Positions 9,177 through 19,200 are shown, numbered from the stretch's first letter. The stretch is 64,000 nt of DNA from an uncultured Oscillospiraceae bacterium (GCA_948471205.1 CAOKRT010000006.1:44966-108965), one strand, 5' to 3'. The notes: generated by a model not told the origin, from the sequence alone. Numbers and translations: made by a program.

Positions 9177-10576
9177 GCGAAAAAAAAGCAAAAGAGCTTA
9201 AAGAAAAGCTTTTTTACAAAAAGGAAAACGGTATCGATTTTTTAACGGAAGATGAACTGAATACCTGCGACCGATTCTGCGATGGTTACAAAGATTTTCT
9301 TTTTTCCTGCAAAACAGAACGTGAAGTTGCCTGCTGGGCAGAAGAAACCGCAAAAAAAGCAGGTTTTCTTCCGTTTGATGCTTTCGGCAAACCGCTGAAT
9401 ACCGGAGATAAGGTTTATCTGATGAACAGAGGAAAAGCCATTATCCTGTGCGTAAAAGGCAAAAAGCCGATTAATGAGGGTGTGAGAATATCCGCCGCCC
9501 ACATTGATTCACCGCGCATTGACTTAAAACAGAACCCTGTTTTTGAGGACAGTTCCATTGCTTATTTCAAAACCCATTATTACGGCGGTGTAAAAAAATA
9601 CCAGTGGGTAGCCGTTCCGCTTTCCCTGCACGGAAGAATATGCAAAAACGACGGTTCGTTTATTGATATCACCATCGGCGAAAAAGACGGAGAACCCAAA
9701 TTTTGCATTACCGATATACTGCCGCACCTTGCAGCCGAGCAATATACAAGAAAACCAAACGAGCTTGTTAAGGGCGAAGAACTGAATGTGCTTATCGGTT
9801 CACGCCCGTTCAGAGATGATTCGGAAAGCGAACGTGTGAAGCTGAATATTCTGAATCTGCTTTATGAAAAATACGGAATTGTTGAACGTGATTTCACATC
9901 GGCAGAACTTGAGCTTGTTCCTGCTTTCACAGTTGACGACATAGGCTTTGACAGAAGCCTTATCGGCGGATACGGACATGACGACAGAGTTTGTGCATAT
10001 CCTGCTTTTGAAGCCATTTTAAATATAAATGAAATACCGGAATATACGGCAATAACCGTGCTGACCGATAAAGAAGAAATCGGAAGTGACGGAAACACCG
10101 GACTGAATTCCTCCTATATGAAATATTTTATAGAAGACCTTGCACGCCTTGAAGGCTTTGAAGGCAGAGATGTGTTCAAAAACAGCAAGTGCCTTTCTGC
10201 TGATGTGAATGCAGCATATGACCCGACATGGGCTTCTGTTTTTGAAAAAAACAATGCAAGTGTTATAAACGGCGGTGTTTGCGTAACAAAGTACACCGGT
10301 TCAAGGGGAAAAAGCGGCACAAGTGATGCCAGCGCAGAATATGTAAGCTGGGTTAAAAACCTTCTTGAAAGCAACCATGTTTTATGGCAGAGCGGTGAGC
10401 TTGGAAAAGTTGACGCAGGCGGCGGCGGTACGGTTGCCATGTATGTTGCAAACCTGGATATAGATACAATTGATGTAGGCGTGCCTGTGCTTTCTATGCA
10501 TGCACCATATGAAATTGTAAGCAAAATTGATGTTTATATGGCATATAAAGCTTTTGTTACTTTCTTTACAAAATAA
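9173..10576 (+). CDS. M18 family aminopeptidase (aspartyl/leucyl type)
   Basis: 467-aa cytoplasmic zinc aminopeptidase of family M18. Metal ligands and catalytic residues are recognisable: AAHIDSPRIDLK (first His), GHDDRVCAYPAFEAI (bridging Asp), DKEEIGSDG (catalytic Glu pair), SADVNAAYDPT and the last His in SMHAPYEIVSKIDVY. It trims N-terminal residues from peptides. Its ATG overlaps the stop of the Sua5-CoaE fusion (ATGA), so the two form an operon; a strong terminator follows. Confidence 0.95.
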   Translation: MSEKKAKELKEKLFYKKENGIDFLTEDELNTCDRFCDGYKDFLFSCKTEREVACWAEETAKKAGFLPFDAFGKPLNTGDKVYLMNRGKAIILCVKGKKPINEGVRISAAHIDSPRIDLKQNPVFEDSSIAYFKTHYYGGVKKYQWVAVPLSLHGRICKNDGSFIDITIGEKDGEPKFCITDILPHLAAEQYTRKPNELVKGEELNVLIGSRPFRDDSESERVKLNILNLLYEKYGIVERDFTSAELELVPAFTVDDIGFDRSLIGGYGHDDRVCAYPAFEAILNINEIPEYTAITVLTDKEEIGSDGNTGLNSSYMKYFIEDLARLEGFEGRDVFKNSKCLSADVNAAYDPTWASVFEKNNASVINGGVCVTKYTGSRGKSGTSDASAEYVSWVKNLLESNHVLWQSGELGKVDAGGGGTVAMYVANLDIDTIDVGVPVLSMHAPYEIVSKIDVYMAYKAFVTFFTK

Positions 10577-10580
10577 AAAA

Positions 10581-10605
10581 AACGGGAGAAATAAATTCTC
10601 CCGTT
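10581..10605. terminator. Bidirectional terminator
   Basis: Stem AACGGGAGAA / TTCTCCCGTT with a 5-base loop, flanked by an A run on the left and a T run on the right. It serves the aminopeptidase (+) and sleB (-) genes. Confidence 0.9.
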
Positions 10606-10633
10606 TTTTTATTCCTTCTTTTCAAACACAAAA

Positions 10634-11341
10634 TTATTTGCAGAATTTATGACTGCCGATCACCTTTGTTACAGGCCGGGAATGCATAAATTTATCATTG
10701 GTTTTTGCCGGATTGAAATAATATATGGCGCCTCCGGTCGGGTCCCATCCGTTCAGCGCATCTTTGGCGGCCTTTCTGGAAGTATCAGAAATAGGCTGAT
10801 ACCAGTTGCTGTCGTTTACACAGGAAAAAGCACCGTTCTGATAAACAACACCGCTTATTGAATCGGGAAAGGAACTGTGTGCAACTCTGTTGAGTATTAC
10901 TGCACCTACCGCAACCTGCCCTTCATAGCTTTCTCCCCTTGCTTCTGCCGAAATAACCTTTCCGAGAAGCTGGACATCCGCATCACTGTATGCACCGGAG
11001 CCTGATGAACTGCCGCCGCTCAGACCGAGATAAAGCAGCGTTGCCTGACCTACAATACCGTCTGCCGTTAAGCCTACATTTCTTTGGAAACTTTTAACGG
11101 CCTTTTGTGTGTTTGAACCGAAAATACCGTCTACATTGTCTTTATAATAGCCAAGCTCCTGAAGCTTTTTCTGAATTCTTCTGACCTCATCACCACTTGA
11201 ACCGTATCGTGAAACCGCATAAACTGCGTTTTCCTTATAATAAAGCTCATATCCTGCGATTCCTGCCATTGTACCGCCTGCAGCGATTGCAACAACAAGC
11301 AGAAAAATATAAAAATTCCGGAAGGCTTTATAAACTGTCAT
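10634..11341 (-). CDS. sleB: Cell wall hydrolase of SleB type (spore cortex lytic enzyme family)
   Basis: 235 aa from the ATG at 11341, which has AAAGGAGAG upstream; a longer in-frame start at 11371 is less likely. Order: an N-terminal membrane segment (FLLVVAIAAGGTMAGIAGY), a PG_binding_1 repeat (SSGDEVRRIQKKLQELGYY...), a Ser/Gly linker, then a Hydrolase_2 domain (LLGKVISAEARGESYEGQVAVGA, catalytic Glu in AEARGE). It is a lytic transglycosylase-type enzyme acting on spore cortex or peptidoglycan outside the membrane. Downstream of a small membrane-protein gene by 30 bases. Confidence 0.88.
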   Translation of the reverse strand: MTVYKAFRNFYIFLLVVAIAAGGTMAGIAGYELYYKENAVYAVSRYGSSGDEVRRIQKKLQELGYYKDNVDGIFGSNTQKAVKSFQRNVGLTADGIVGQATLLYLGLSGGSSSGSGAYSDADVQLLGKVISAEARGESYEGQVAVGAVILNRVAHSSFPDSISGVVYQNGAFSCVNDSNWYQPISDTSRKAAKDALNGWDPTGGAIYYFNPAKTNDKFMHSRPVTKVIGSHKFCK

Positions 11342-11371
11342 ACCAATCTCTCCTTTTATCAAATTAAACAA

Positions 11372-11638
11372 TTAAACTATAACATTAAGCAGAAAGGTAA
11401 TCGCCGCGCCTGCGCCAAGACAAAGAATTGCCTGTGCAATTATATAGCGGATTTCTTTTCTTGTTTTTCTGCTTTTCGGCGGCTTATGTGCTTTTAAAGC
11501 AAAGTTTTCCGCTTCTTTTTTTAATTTTGCCCTGTCTGCCGCTGTGTATTCAGGCTTTACAAAAAAAATTATTCTTTCAAAATACGGATTTTCCGTGTTG
11601 GTAATTTCCAACACCTGTCTGTTTACACCCTTTATCAT
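11372..11638 (-). CDS. Small membrane protein of unknown function upstream of sleB
   Basis: 88 aa from the ATG at 11638 (MIKGVNRQVLEI), which has GAAAGGATTAGG upstream. A start 21 codons earlier lacks a ribosome-binding site. The front is soluble (ENPYFERIIFFVKPEY). A basic stretch (AHKPPKSRKTRKEIR) leads into one C-terminal membrane helix (IIAQAILCLGAGAAITFLL), i.e. a probable tail-anchored protein. I recognise no family. Gene order with sleB and the shared operon suggest a cell-envelope or spore role, which is only inference. Confidence 0.6.
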   Translation of the reverse strand: MIKGVNRQVLEITNTENPYFERIIFFVKPEYTAADRAKLKKEAENFALKAHKPPKSRKTRKEIRYIIAQAILCLGAGAAITFLLNVIV

Positions 11639-11983
11639 CGTTTGCCTAATCCTTTCAAAATTATACAAATAGTGTTGGATTTTCCTTTGTAAAATATTCA
11701 TGTTTTTAAAAATGATTTTTAGCTATTTTTGCCACAAAATTTATCTTGACAGGCGTATAAAATAACAATTTGTATATCAACTTTTACAGTTTAAAATTGT
11801 TCAAAACTTTGTTGAAAATGTTAAAAACCCCTTTCAAACATCGCATATTCAGCCATTTTTTACTGTTCAAAAGTATTTTAAAAGATAATTTTTCAAGTTT
11901 TGAATAGTTTACACAGAGTTTTCAACAATTTGTAAAGTTACAAATTATTACAAAATGTTTTAGCTATTTTGCTATTTTTAATA
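11639..11983. promoter_or_regulatory. AT-rich intergenic region with a cluster of variant DnaA-box motifs
   Basis: This gene-free stretch contains five exact TTWTNAACA motifs. Three lie on the minus strand almost head to tail: 11798-11806 (TTTTGAACA), 11810-11818 (TTTTCAACA) and 11819-11827 (TTTTTAACA), followed on the plus strand by CCCC. One more is on the minus strand at 11864-11872 (TTTTGAACA) and one on the plus strand at 11919-11927 (TTTTCAACA). The same 9-mer fills the dnaA-dnaN gap. A function in titrating or loading DnaA, or in controlling the flanking genes, is inference. Confidence 0.5.
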
Positions 11984-12012
11984 TTCACTATTGACACAAA
12001 ATATGTTATAAT
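11984..12012 (+). promoter_or_regulatory. Likely promoter of ogg
   Basis: TTCACT, 17 bases, TATAAT with an extended -10 TG (TGTTATAAT). A nearby TTGACA at 11991-11996 is out of register. Confidence 0.5.
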
Positions 12013-12046
12013 TCAGATAGAAAATAAAAAGGAAATTATACTGACA

Positions 12047-12868
12047 ATGATAATGACCGAAGATAAAAACAGTATTATTTTAAAGGACATAAAATGTCTG
12101 AATCTTGCACTTACGCTTGACTGCGGACAGGCTTTCAGATGGGAAAAACAAAAAGACGGTTCCTGGAGCGGAGCCGCATACGGAAAATTTTTAAATATCA
12201 GGCAAAACGACGCCGGCGATTTTATTTTAAAAACCACAGCGGCTGATTTTGAAAAAGTATGGAAGCATTATTTTGATTTAAACAGAGATTACGAAAACAT
12301 ATGCAGCAAACTTAAGGAAGACAGCCTTGTTTCTTCTACGATTGATGCATATTACGGTATACGTATTTTGAATCAGGACCCGTGGGAAGCGCTTGTCTCT
12401 TTTGTAATAAGCCAGCAGAACAATATAAAGCGCATTAAGGGCATTATTAAAAAACTTTGCTGTACATATGGGAAAGAAATCTGTGACGGATGGTATTCTT
12501 TTCCCGATGCAGAAACACTCAGCCGTTTATCTGTTTCTGATTTTGAAGCCCTGGGCACAGGATACAGAGGAAAATATTTAAAAAAGCTTGCTGATGACAC
12601 AGTAAGCGGCAAAATTAACCTTTATGAAATTAAAAATATGCCATTGGAACAGGCAAGAACAGCTTTGCTGGACATTTACGGCGTTGGAATAAAAGTGGCA
12701 AACTGTGCTTTGCTTTTCGGTTTCCGGTTTACAGAATGCTTTCCTGTTGACGTTTGGATGAAGCGGGTGCTGGATTTTTACCCTGACGGTCTGCCGGAGT
12801 GCTTCAAAGGATACGAAGGAATTGCCCAGCAGTATCTTTTCCACTGGGCACGAAATAATTTAAAATAA
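12047..12868 (+). CDS. ogg: 8-oxoguanine DNA glycosylase (Ogg1 family)
   Basis: 273 aa from the ATG at 12047. It removes 8-oxoguanine from DNA (base excision repair). The N-terminal OGG_N domain is seen in LALTLDCGQAFRWEKQKDG. The HhH-GPD domain includes SFVISQQNNIKRI, the hairpin YGVGIKVANCALLFGF with the catalytic Lys, and CFPVDVWMKRV with the catalytic Asp. This is the eukaryotic-like Ogg1 type found in Clostridia rather than MutM. Followed by rsmE after 13 bases. Confidence 0.93.
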   Translation: MIMTEDKNSIILKDIKCLNLALTLDCGQAFRWEKQKDGSWSGAAYGKFLNIRQNDAGDFILKTTAADFEKVWKHYFDLNRDYENICSKLKEDSLVSSTIDAYYGIRILNQDPWEALVSFVISQQNNIKRIKGIIKKLCCTYGKEICDGWYSFPDAETLSRLSVSDFEALGTGYRGKYLKKLADDTVSGKINLYEIKNMPLEQARTALLDIYGVGIKVANCALLFGFRFTECFPVDVWMKRVLDFYPDGLPECFKGYEGIAQQYLFHWARNNLK

Positions 12869-12881
12869 GCAGGATTTTATT

Positions 12882-13607
12882 ATGCAGAAATTATTTATTG
12901 ATTATGAATTTGATGACAAAATTGTTCTTAACGAGGAACAAAGCCGCCATATTTCAAAAAGCCTCAGAATGAAAACGGGCGATATGATAACCGTATGCAA
13001 CGGAAACGGCACGGATTACGGCTGTATGATTGAAGATATTACAAAAAGCAGTGTAACGCTTTCTGTTTGTTACCGGCAGGCTTCTGACAGCGAGCCAAAC
13101 ATTAAGGTATCCCTTTATCAGGGCGTGCCTAAGGGCGATAAAATGGAAGATATTATTCAGAAATGCGTTGAACTTGGCGTGCACAGCATTACACCCGTAC
13201 TTACGAAACGCAGTATAAGCCGCCCTGATGAAAAACAGGCGGCAAAAAAGAAAATAAGATACAATAAAATAGCGCTTGAAGCGGCACAGCAGAGCGGACG
13301 CGGAATTGTGCCTGAAATAAAGGCAATGACCGGCTTTAAACAGGCAGTTGAAACATGTTGTGCAGATTTAATTATTCTTTTTTATGAGGGCGGCGGAAAA
13401 AGCCTTAAAAATATCATCGAAACCGAAAACGCCGAAACAATAGCTGTTTTTATAGGACCGGAAGGCGGTTTCGAAAAAGAAGAAGTTGAAACCGTGCTCA
13501 AAAAAGGCGGAATCAATGCAACGCTTGGAAAAAGAATACTTCGAACACAAACTGCGCCTGTTGCCGCGCTTTCATCCATCATGCTTTTAACCGGCAATCT
13601 GGAATAA
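12882..13607 (+). CDS. rsmE: 16S rRNA m3U1498 methyltransferase RsmE
   Basis: 241-aa SPOUT-class methyltransferase. N-terminal PUA-like domain (EEQSRHISKSLRMKTGD), then the knotted catalytic domain with VSLYQGVPKGDKMEDIIQKC, the IGPEGGFEKEE motif and LGKRILRTQTAPVAALS. It methylates U1498 of 16S rRNA using S-adenosylmethionine. Probably co-transcribed with ogg; a terminator follows. Confidence 0.95.
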   Translation: MQKLFIDYEFDDKIVLNEEQSRHISKSLRMKTGDMITVCNGNGTDYGCMIEDITKSSVTLSVCYRQASDSEPNIKVSLYQGVPKGDKMEDIIQKCVELGVHSITPVLTKRSISRPDEKQAAKKKIRYNKIALEAAQQSGRGIVPEIKAMTGFKQAVETCCADLIILFYEGGGKSLKNIIETENAETIAVFIGPEGGFEKEEVETVLKKGGINATLGKRILRTQTAPVAALSSIMLLTGNLE

Positions 13608-13647
13608 GCAAAATCATATACTATTATATTGTTACACAAATAAAAGG

Positions 13648-13671
13648 AAAGGAGGGCAAATGCCCTCCTTT
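13648..13671. terminator. Bidirectional terminator
   Basis: AAAGGAGGGCA / TGCCCTCCTTT with a two-base loop, followed by TTCTTTA on the right. It separates rsmE (+) from the convergent metY (-). Confidence 0.8.
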
Positions 13672-13691
13672 TCTTTATACATATTTTTCTT

Positions 13692-14960
13692 TTAAATCTG
13701 ATCAAGTGCCTGCTGAATATCCTCTATAATATCCTCTGCCGCTTCAATACCGCAGGAAAAACGGATTAAATCAGGCGTAACCCCTGCTTCGGCAAGCTCT
13801 GCATCCGTAAGCTGACGGTGTGTGGAGGACGCAGGATGCAGACAGCATGTGCGTGCATCGGCAACATGTGTAACAATTGCCGCAAGCTTCAAACTGTCCA
13901 TAAACTGAATGCCGGCTTCCCTGCCGCCCTTAATTCCAAAGGAAACTACGCCGCAGGTACCGTTTGGCATATATTTTTTTGCAATTTCATACTGCTCGTC
14001 GCTTTCAAGCATCGGGCATTTAACCCAAGTGATTTTTTCATTGTTTTTAAGATATTCTGCCACTTTTTTTGCATTTTCACAGTGACGTGCCATTCTTAAA
14101 TGAAGCGATTCAAGCCCCACATTCAGAAGAAATGCATTATGCGCCGCCGGAATGGAGCCAAGATCTCTCATAAGCTGAACCGTTGCTTTTGTAATATAAG
14201 CAGCTTCGCCGAAATCTTTTGCATAAGTCAGCCCATGGTAGCTTTCGTCCGGTGTTGTAAGCCCCGGAAATTTATCGTTCTGCTCCCAATTGAATTTGCC
14301 GCTGTCTACAATTGCGCCGCCGATTGTGGTTGCATGACCTTCCATATATTTTGTTGTAGCATGCGTAACAATATCGCATCCGAAATCAAACGGACGGCAG
14401 TTTACCGGTGTTGCAAATGTATTGTCTATAATAAGCGGAATGCCGTTTTTATGTGCAACATCTGCAAAAAGTTCAATATCCAGTACATCCAAACTGGGAT
14501 TGGAAATAGTCTCCCCGAAAATGCACTTTGTATTCGGCTTTATTGCTGCCTGAATTTCATCTGCCGATGCATGCGGAGAAACAAAGGTAAAATCAAGACC
14601 CAGCTTTCTTAAAGTAACATTAAAAAGATTGAATGTACCGCCGTAAATTGCAGAACTGGAAACAATATGATCGCCTGCCTGCGCAATATTGAGCACAGCA
14701 TAAAAATTCGCAGCCTGACCCGATGACGTGAGCATACCTGCCACACCGCCCTCCAAAAGTGCAATTTTTGCCGCAGCATAATCGCAGGTTGGGTTTTGAA
14801 GACGTGAATAAAAATAACCCGAAGCCTTTAAATCAAACAAATCGCCCATTGCTTCACTGGAATCATATTTAAAAGTTGTGCTCTGCACAATCGGAATCAC
14901 TCTCGGCTCGCCGCTTTTCGGCTTATATGCACCCTGAACACAAATTGTATCTAAACGCAT
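13692..14960 (-). CDS. metY: O-acetylhomoserine sulfhydrylase family enzyme
   Basis: 422-aa PLP enzyme of the Cys/Met metabolism family. It starts MRLDTICVQGAY, with AAAGGTG upstream. Landmarks are SGQAANFYAVLNI, the IIDNTFATP motif and the PLP lysine in VTHATTKYMEGHATTIGG. The RTCCLHPASSTHRQL segment near residue 370 is typical of MetY. It replaces acetate of O-acetylhomoserine with sulfide to give homocysteine. The gene upstream, 16 bases away, is an ApgM-family protein that may act on homoserine. Confidence 0.92.
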   Translation of the reverse strand: MRLDTICVQGAYKPKSGEPRVIPIVQSTTFKYDSSEAMGDLFDLKASGYFYSRLQNPTCDYAAAKIALLEGGVAGMLTSSGQAANFYAVLNIAQAGDHIVSSSAIYGGTFNLFNVTLRKLGLDFTFVSPHASADEIQAAIKPNTKCIFGETISNPSLDVLDIELFADVAHKNGIPLIIDNTFATPVNCRPFDFGCDIVTHATTKYMEGHATTIGGAIVDSGKFNWEQNDKFPGLTTPDESYHGLTYAKDFGEAAYITKATVQLMRDLGSIPAAHNAFLLNVGLESLHLRMARHCENAKKVAEYLKNNEKITWVKCPMLESDEQYEIAKKYMPNGTCGVVSFGIKGGREAGIQFMDSLKLAAIVTHVADARTCCLHPASSTHRQLTDAELAEAGVTPDLIRFSCGIEAAEDIIEDIQQALDQI

Positions 14961-14976
14961 AATATATCACCTTTCT

Positions 14977-16185
14977 TTAATCTTTTATAAAATGAAGCAT
15001 AATACCCGGTCCGAAATCAATAAAGTTTCCTGTTTCCCCGGCAGTTTCTTCGTTAATTGTTTCCACACCCTCTATCTCCTTATTTTTATGATAAATAAGA
15101 TAAGGAACCGGGTCCGACGCATGTGTTCTTGTAACTATCGGAGTCGGATGGTCCGGAAGAATCATAATTTTATAATCATCATATTTTTTAAGACCTTCAA
15201 ACAATATCGGCAATACCCTCTCATCTATCATTTCAATAGACTTCACTTTGTTCTCCGGCTCGTTTCTATGTCCGCATTCATCAGGCGCTTCAAAATGGAT
15301 ATATACAAGATCGTTTCTTTCAAGAATATCAAGAGCAGCGTTTGCCTTTCCTTCAAAATTCGTATCAATATATCCTGTAGCACCCGGAACCTCGGCAACC
15401 TCCATTTTTGCACAACCGCCGATTCCCTTAATAAGATCCACAGCGGAAACAACACCGCCTTTCAGTCCGGTTACTGCTTCAAAAGAACTGAATGCCGGCC
15501 GTGTGCCCTCGCCCCAAAGCCAGATTGAATTTGCAGGCCGCTTTCCCTGCGCCTTTCTGGAAATGTTTACCGGATGGTTTTTAAGAATTTCATAAGATTT
15601 CTTCATCATTTCAATAAGCGGTTTTGCATGCTCGCTTTCGGAAAGATATTTTGTAATCACTTTTCCCGTAATATCGTGAGGCGGAGTCATTTTGCCAAGA
15701 TCCGTTGTTCCGTTTGACCAAATAAGGCAGTGACGGTAGGAAACACCGGCATAAAATTTAAAAATATCATTGCCAAGCTTTTCTTCAACCGTTTTAATAA
15801 TTTCCTCTGCCTCTTCCGTTGAAATATCATCCGCACAATAATCTTCAATGGTTTTTTCCTCATAAGGCTTATCATCCTCAGAAAGCGTAACAAGATTACA
15901 CCTTAACGAAACATCCGTAGGGAGCATATCAATTCCTATGGAAGCCGCTTCAAGCGGACTTCTGCCTGTATAATACTTCATGGGATCAAAGCCCATAACA
16001 CTCATATTGGCAACATCAGAACCGGGGTTTAAGCCCTCAGCAACCGTGCGGATTAAACCCACCTCTGCACGCTGTGCAAGGTAATCCATATTCGGCTTAA
16101 CGGCAGCCATCATCGGTGTTTTGCCGCCAAGCGCAGGCACGGGATAATCTGCCATGCCATCGTAAAGAACAACTGCATATTTCAT
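14977..16185 (-). CDS. ApgM-family phosphoglycerate mutase homologue, candidate homoserine kinase
   Basis: 402-aa member of the archaeal-type cofactor-independent phosphoglycerate mutase (alkaline phosphatase superfamily) family. Metal and catalytic positions include VLYDGMADYP at the N-terminus, GSDVANMSVMGFDP (Ser nucleophile region), HFEAPDECGHRNE, and PDHPTPIVTRTHASDPVP. A subset of this family next to methionine/threonine genes has been proposed to be an alternative homoserine kinase (the TIGR02535 type). Here it sits 16 bases upstream of metY, which supports that reading. Glycolytic mutase activity remains possible. Confidence 0.8.
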   Translation of the reverse strand: MKYAVVLYDGMADYPVPALGGKTPMMAAVKPNMDYLAQRAEVGLIRTVAEGLNPGSDVANMSVMGFDPMKYYTGRSPLEAASIGIDMLPTDVSLRCNLVTLSEDDKPYEEKTIEDYCADDISTEEAEEIIKTVEEKLGNDIFKFYAGVSYRHCLIWSNGTTDLGKMTPPHDITGKVITKYLSESEHAKPLIEMMKKSYEILKNHPVNISRKAQGKRPANSIWLWGEGTRPAFSSFEAVTGLKGGVVSAVDLIKGIGGCAKMEVAEVPGATGYIDTNFEGKANAALDILERNDLVYIHFEAPDECGHRNEPENKVKSIEMIDERVLPILFEGLKKYDDYKIMILPDHPTPIVTRTHASDPVPYLIYHKNKEIEGVETINEETAGETGNFIDFGPGIMLHFIKD

Positions 16186-16206
16186 ATTTTCTGTCCTCCA
16201 AAATAT

Positions 16207-16228
16207 GTGAAAGGGTTTCCCCTTTCAC
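16207..16228 (-). other. Intercistronic hairpin between purL and the apgM-metY pair
   Basis: Stem GTGAAAGGG / CCCTTTCAC with a 4-base loop. It lies between the purL stop and the next start on the minus strand. No U run follows (ATATTTTGG), so it could be a weak terminator or an mRNA-stabilising structure. Confidence 0.45.
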
Positions 16229-16239
16229 CGTTATATTTA

Positions 16240-19200
16240 TTATTTAAAATATTTTACGCCGCTTTCAAATATTTTCATATCCTTTTCAAAAGGAACATTT
16301 GCATAAAGGTTTGTTCCCTTTCTTTCGCTGTGACCCATTTTACCGAATACTCTGCCGTCCGGTGAAGTAATACCCTCTACTGCGCAAACGGAACCGTTTG
16401 GATTAAACGGCATATCAGCCACAGGATTTCCGTTCGGATCCACATACTGTGTTGCAACCTGACCGTTTTCAATCAGTTTTTTCATTACTTCGTTATTTGC
16501 AACAAATCTGCCTTCACCGTGTGAAATCGGAATTGCAAACATATCGCCTGCTTCCACACCGGCAAGCCATGGTGATTTTGTGCTTGCAACACGGGTATAT
16601 GCCATGGAAGATATATGCCTGCCGATTGTATTGAATGTAAGCGTAGGATCATCCGGCTTGATTTCAACAATTTCGCCGTACGGAACAAGACCGAGTTTTA
16701 TAAGCGCCTGGAAGCCGTTGCATATACCGAGCATAAGTCCGTCTCTGCAGTTAAGAAGCTTGGAAACCGCTTCACGCACCTTTGGATTGCGGAAAGTGGT
16801 TGCAATGAATTTACCTGAACCTTCCGGTTCATCACCGCCCGAAAATCCGCCGGGAAGCATAATAATCTGGCTTTCTTCTATGGATTTTACCATTTTATCA
16901 ATTGTTTCATTAATTGCAGATGAGGAAAGGTTATTAACAACAAGAATTTCTGTTTCTGCGCCGGCTTTTTCAAATGCCCTTGCAGAATCAACCTCGCAGT
17001 TTGTGCCCGGGAATGCAGGAATGAACACTTTTGGCTTTGCAACCTTATTTTTGGCAATGAAGATGGAACGCTCTTTATAAAGAGGAACATCGTAAGGCAT
17101 TGCCGCCTGCGTTCTGCTGTCGGTAGGAAATACGCTTTCCAGCTTTCCTGCCCATGCTTCAATAAGCTCATCTGCCGTAAGAACCTCGCCGTCTATAATA
17201 AACACGCCGTTATCGTTTACTGTGCCGAGTTCAACAGCATTCTCAAGTTCTGTGCCTGCTGCAAGTTCTGCAACAATATCGCCCTGTTTTGCAGCAAAAA
17301 GTGTTTCTTTGCTAAGATTCTGTGCAAAAGTAAAGCCCATTTTATCACCGAATGCCATTTTGCACACGCAGGCAGCCGAACCGCCTTCCTTAACCACACT
17401 TGCCGAAAGAATACTGCCGTTTCTTACACCTTCATAAATATGCATCATAAATGTCATTGCTTTTTCATAGTCAGGCATTCCTGTTTCTTCATTAACGGGA
17501 AGCGGCGCCATAACAACCTTTGAACCCGCACGTTTAAACTGCGCAGAAACAGTTTTTGACGCTTCACTCATACCTACTGCAAAGGAAACAAGCGTAGGCG
17601 GAACATCCAACTCATTGAAAGAGCCGCTCATACTGTCTTTTCCGCCGATAGACGGTGTGCCGTAGCCAACCTGGGCAGAAATTGCACCGAGAAGAGCAGC
17701 AGCCGGCTTTCCCCATCGCTTCGGATCACTGTTTAATCTTTCAAAATATTCCTGGAATGTAAGCCTTGCTTCGCTTGGATTACAGCCCACACAAGCAAGC
17801 TTTGCAAGAGATTCCGTTACGGCAAAAGCAGAGGAATGGAACGGACTCCAGCGGGAAAGCTTTGGAATGAAACCGTAAGACATAACCGTTGCCGTATCGG
17901 TTTCGCCGTCGAGAAGCGGAATTTTTGCAACCATTGCTTCTTCGGGGGTAAGCTGATATTTGCCTGCATACGGCATAAGAACAGTTGCTGCGCCGATGGA
18001 TGAATCAAATCTTTCAACAAGTCCCTTTTGGCTGCATACCTCCAGTCTTGAAAGATTTGCTTTAAGCGCCTGCGCATTTGACTGATTCTGCAGTTCGGCA
18101 GGCACGGCATTTCTGTAGTTTTCTTTTTCATCAACAGCGCTGATTACCGCATCTGCATGCTGTGTTACGCCGTTGGTATTAAGAAAATCACGACTTATAT
18201 CCACAATTTTATCGCCGCGCCATGTCATAACAAGGCGGTTTGTATCTGTTACAACAGCAACAGGCGTTGCTTCAAGATTTTCCTGATTGGAAAGTGCAAT
18301 AAATTTATCAACATCATTTTTATCCAGCACAACTGCCATTCTTTCCTGTGATTCGGAAATAGCAAGCTCTGTACCGTCAAGCCCGTCATATTTCTTAGGA
18401 ACTTTATCAAGGTCTATATTGAGTCCGTCTGCAAGTTCACCGATAGCAACCGATACACCGCCCGCACCGAAATCGTTGCATCTTTTAATCATTTTTGATA
18501 CAGCGGGATTACGGAATAATCTTTGAATTTTTCTTTCAGTGGGCGGATTTCCCTTCTGCACTTCTGCACCGCAGGTTTCGATGGATGAACTGTTGTGCGC
18601 CTTTGACGATCCTGTTGCACCGCCGCAGCCGTCACGGCCTGTACGACCGCCGAGAAGCACAATAATATCACCGTCATCCGGAACTTCACGTATTACGTTT
18701 TCTTTTGGAGATGCACCGATAACAGCGCCGATTTCCATACGCTTTGCCACATAGCCGTCATCATAAAGCTCCGTAACCTGACCGGTTGCCAAACCAATCT
18801 GGTTTCCGTAGCTGGAATAGCCCTGTGCAGCGCCTGTTGTAATCTTCTTCTGAGGAAGCTTTGCATCAAGCGTTTCCTCAAACGGCGTTGTAGGGTCGCC
18901 CGAGCCGGTTACACGCATTGCCTGATAAACATATGCTCTGCCCGAAAGCGGATCACGGATTGCGCCGCCGAGACAGGTTGCCGCACCGCCGAAAGGTTCA
19001 ATTTCCGTGGGATGGTTATGCGTTTCGTTTTTAAACTGAACAAGCCACTGCTCTGTTTGTCCGTCTATAACAACAGGAACTTCTATTGAGCATGCATTGA
19101 TTTCTTCGCTTTCATCCAGATTTGTTACAAATCCGCGCTTTTTAAGCACCTTTGTGCCGATACATGCCATATCCATAAGGCAAACATCTTTTTCACGGCT

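Noticed and set aside
11991-12012. TTGACA and TATAAT before ogg as one promoter
   Set aside because: Spacing is only 10 bases; a TTCACT at 11984 gives the correct 17.
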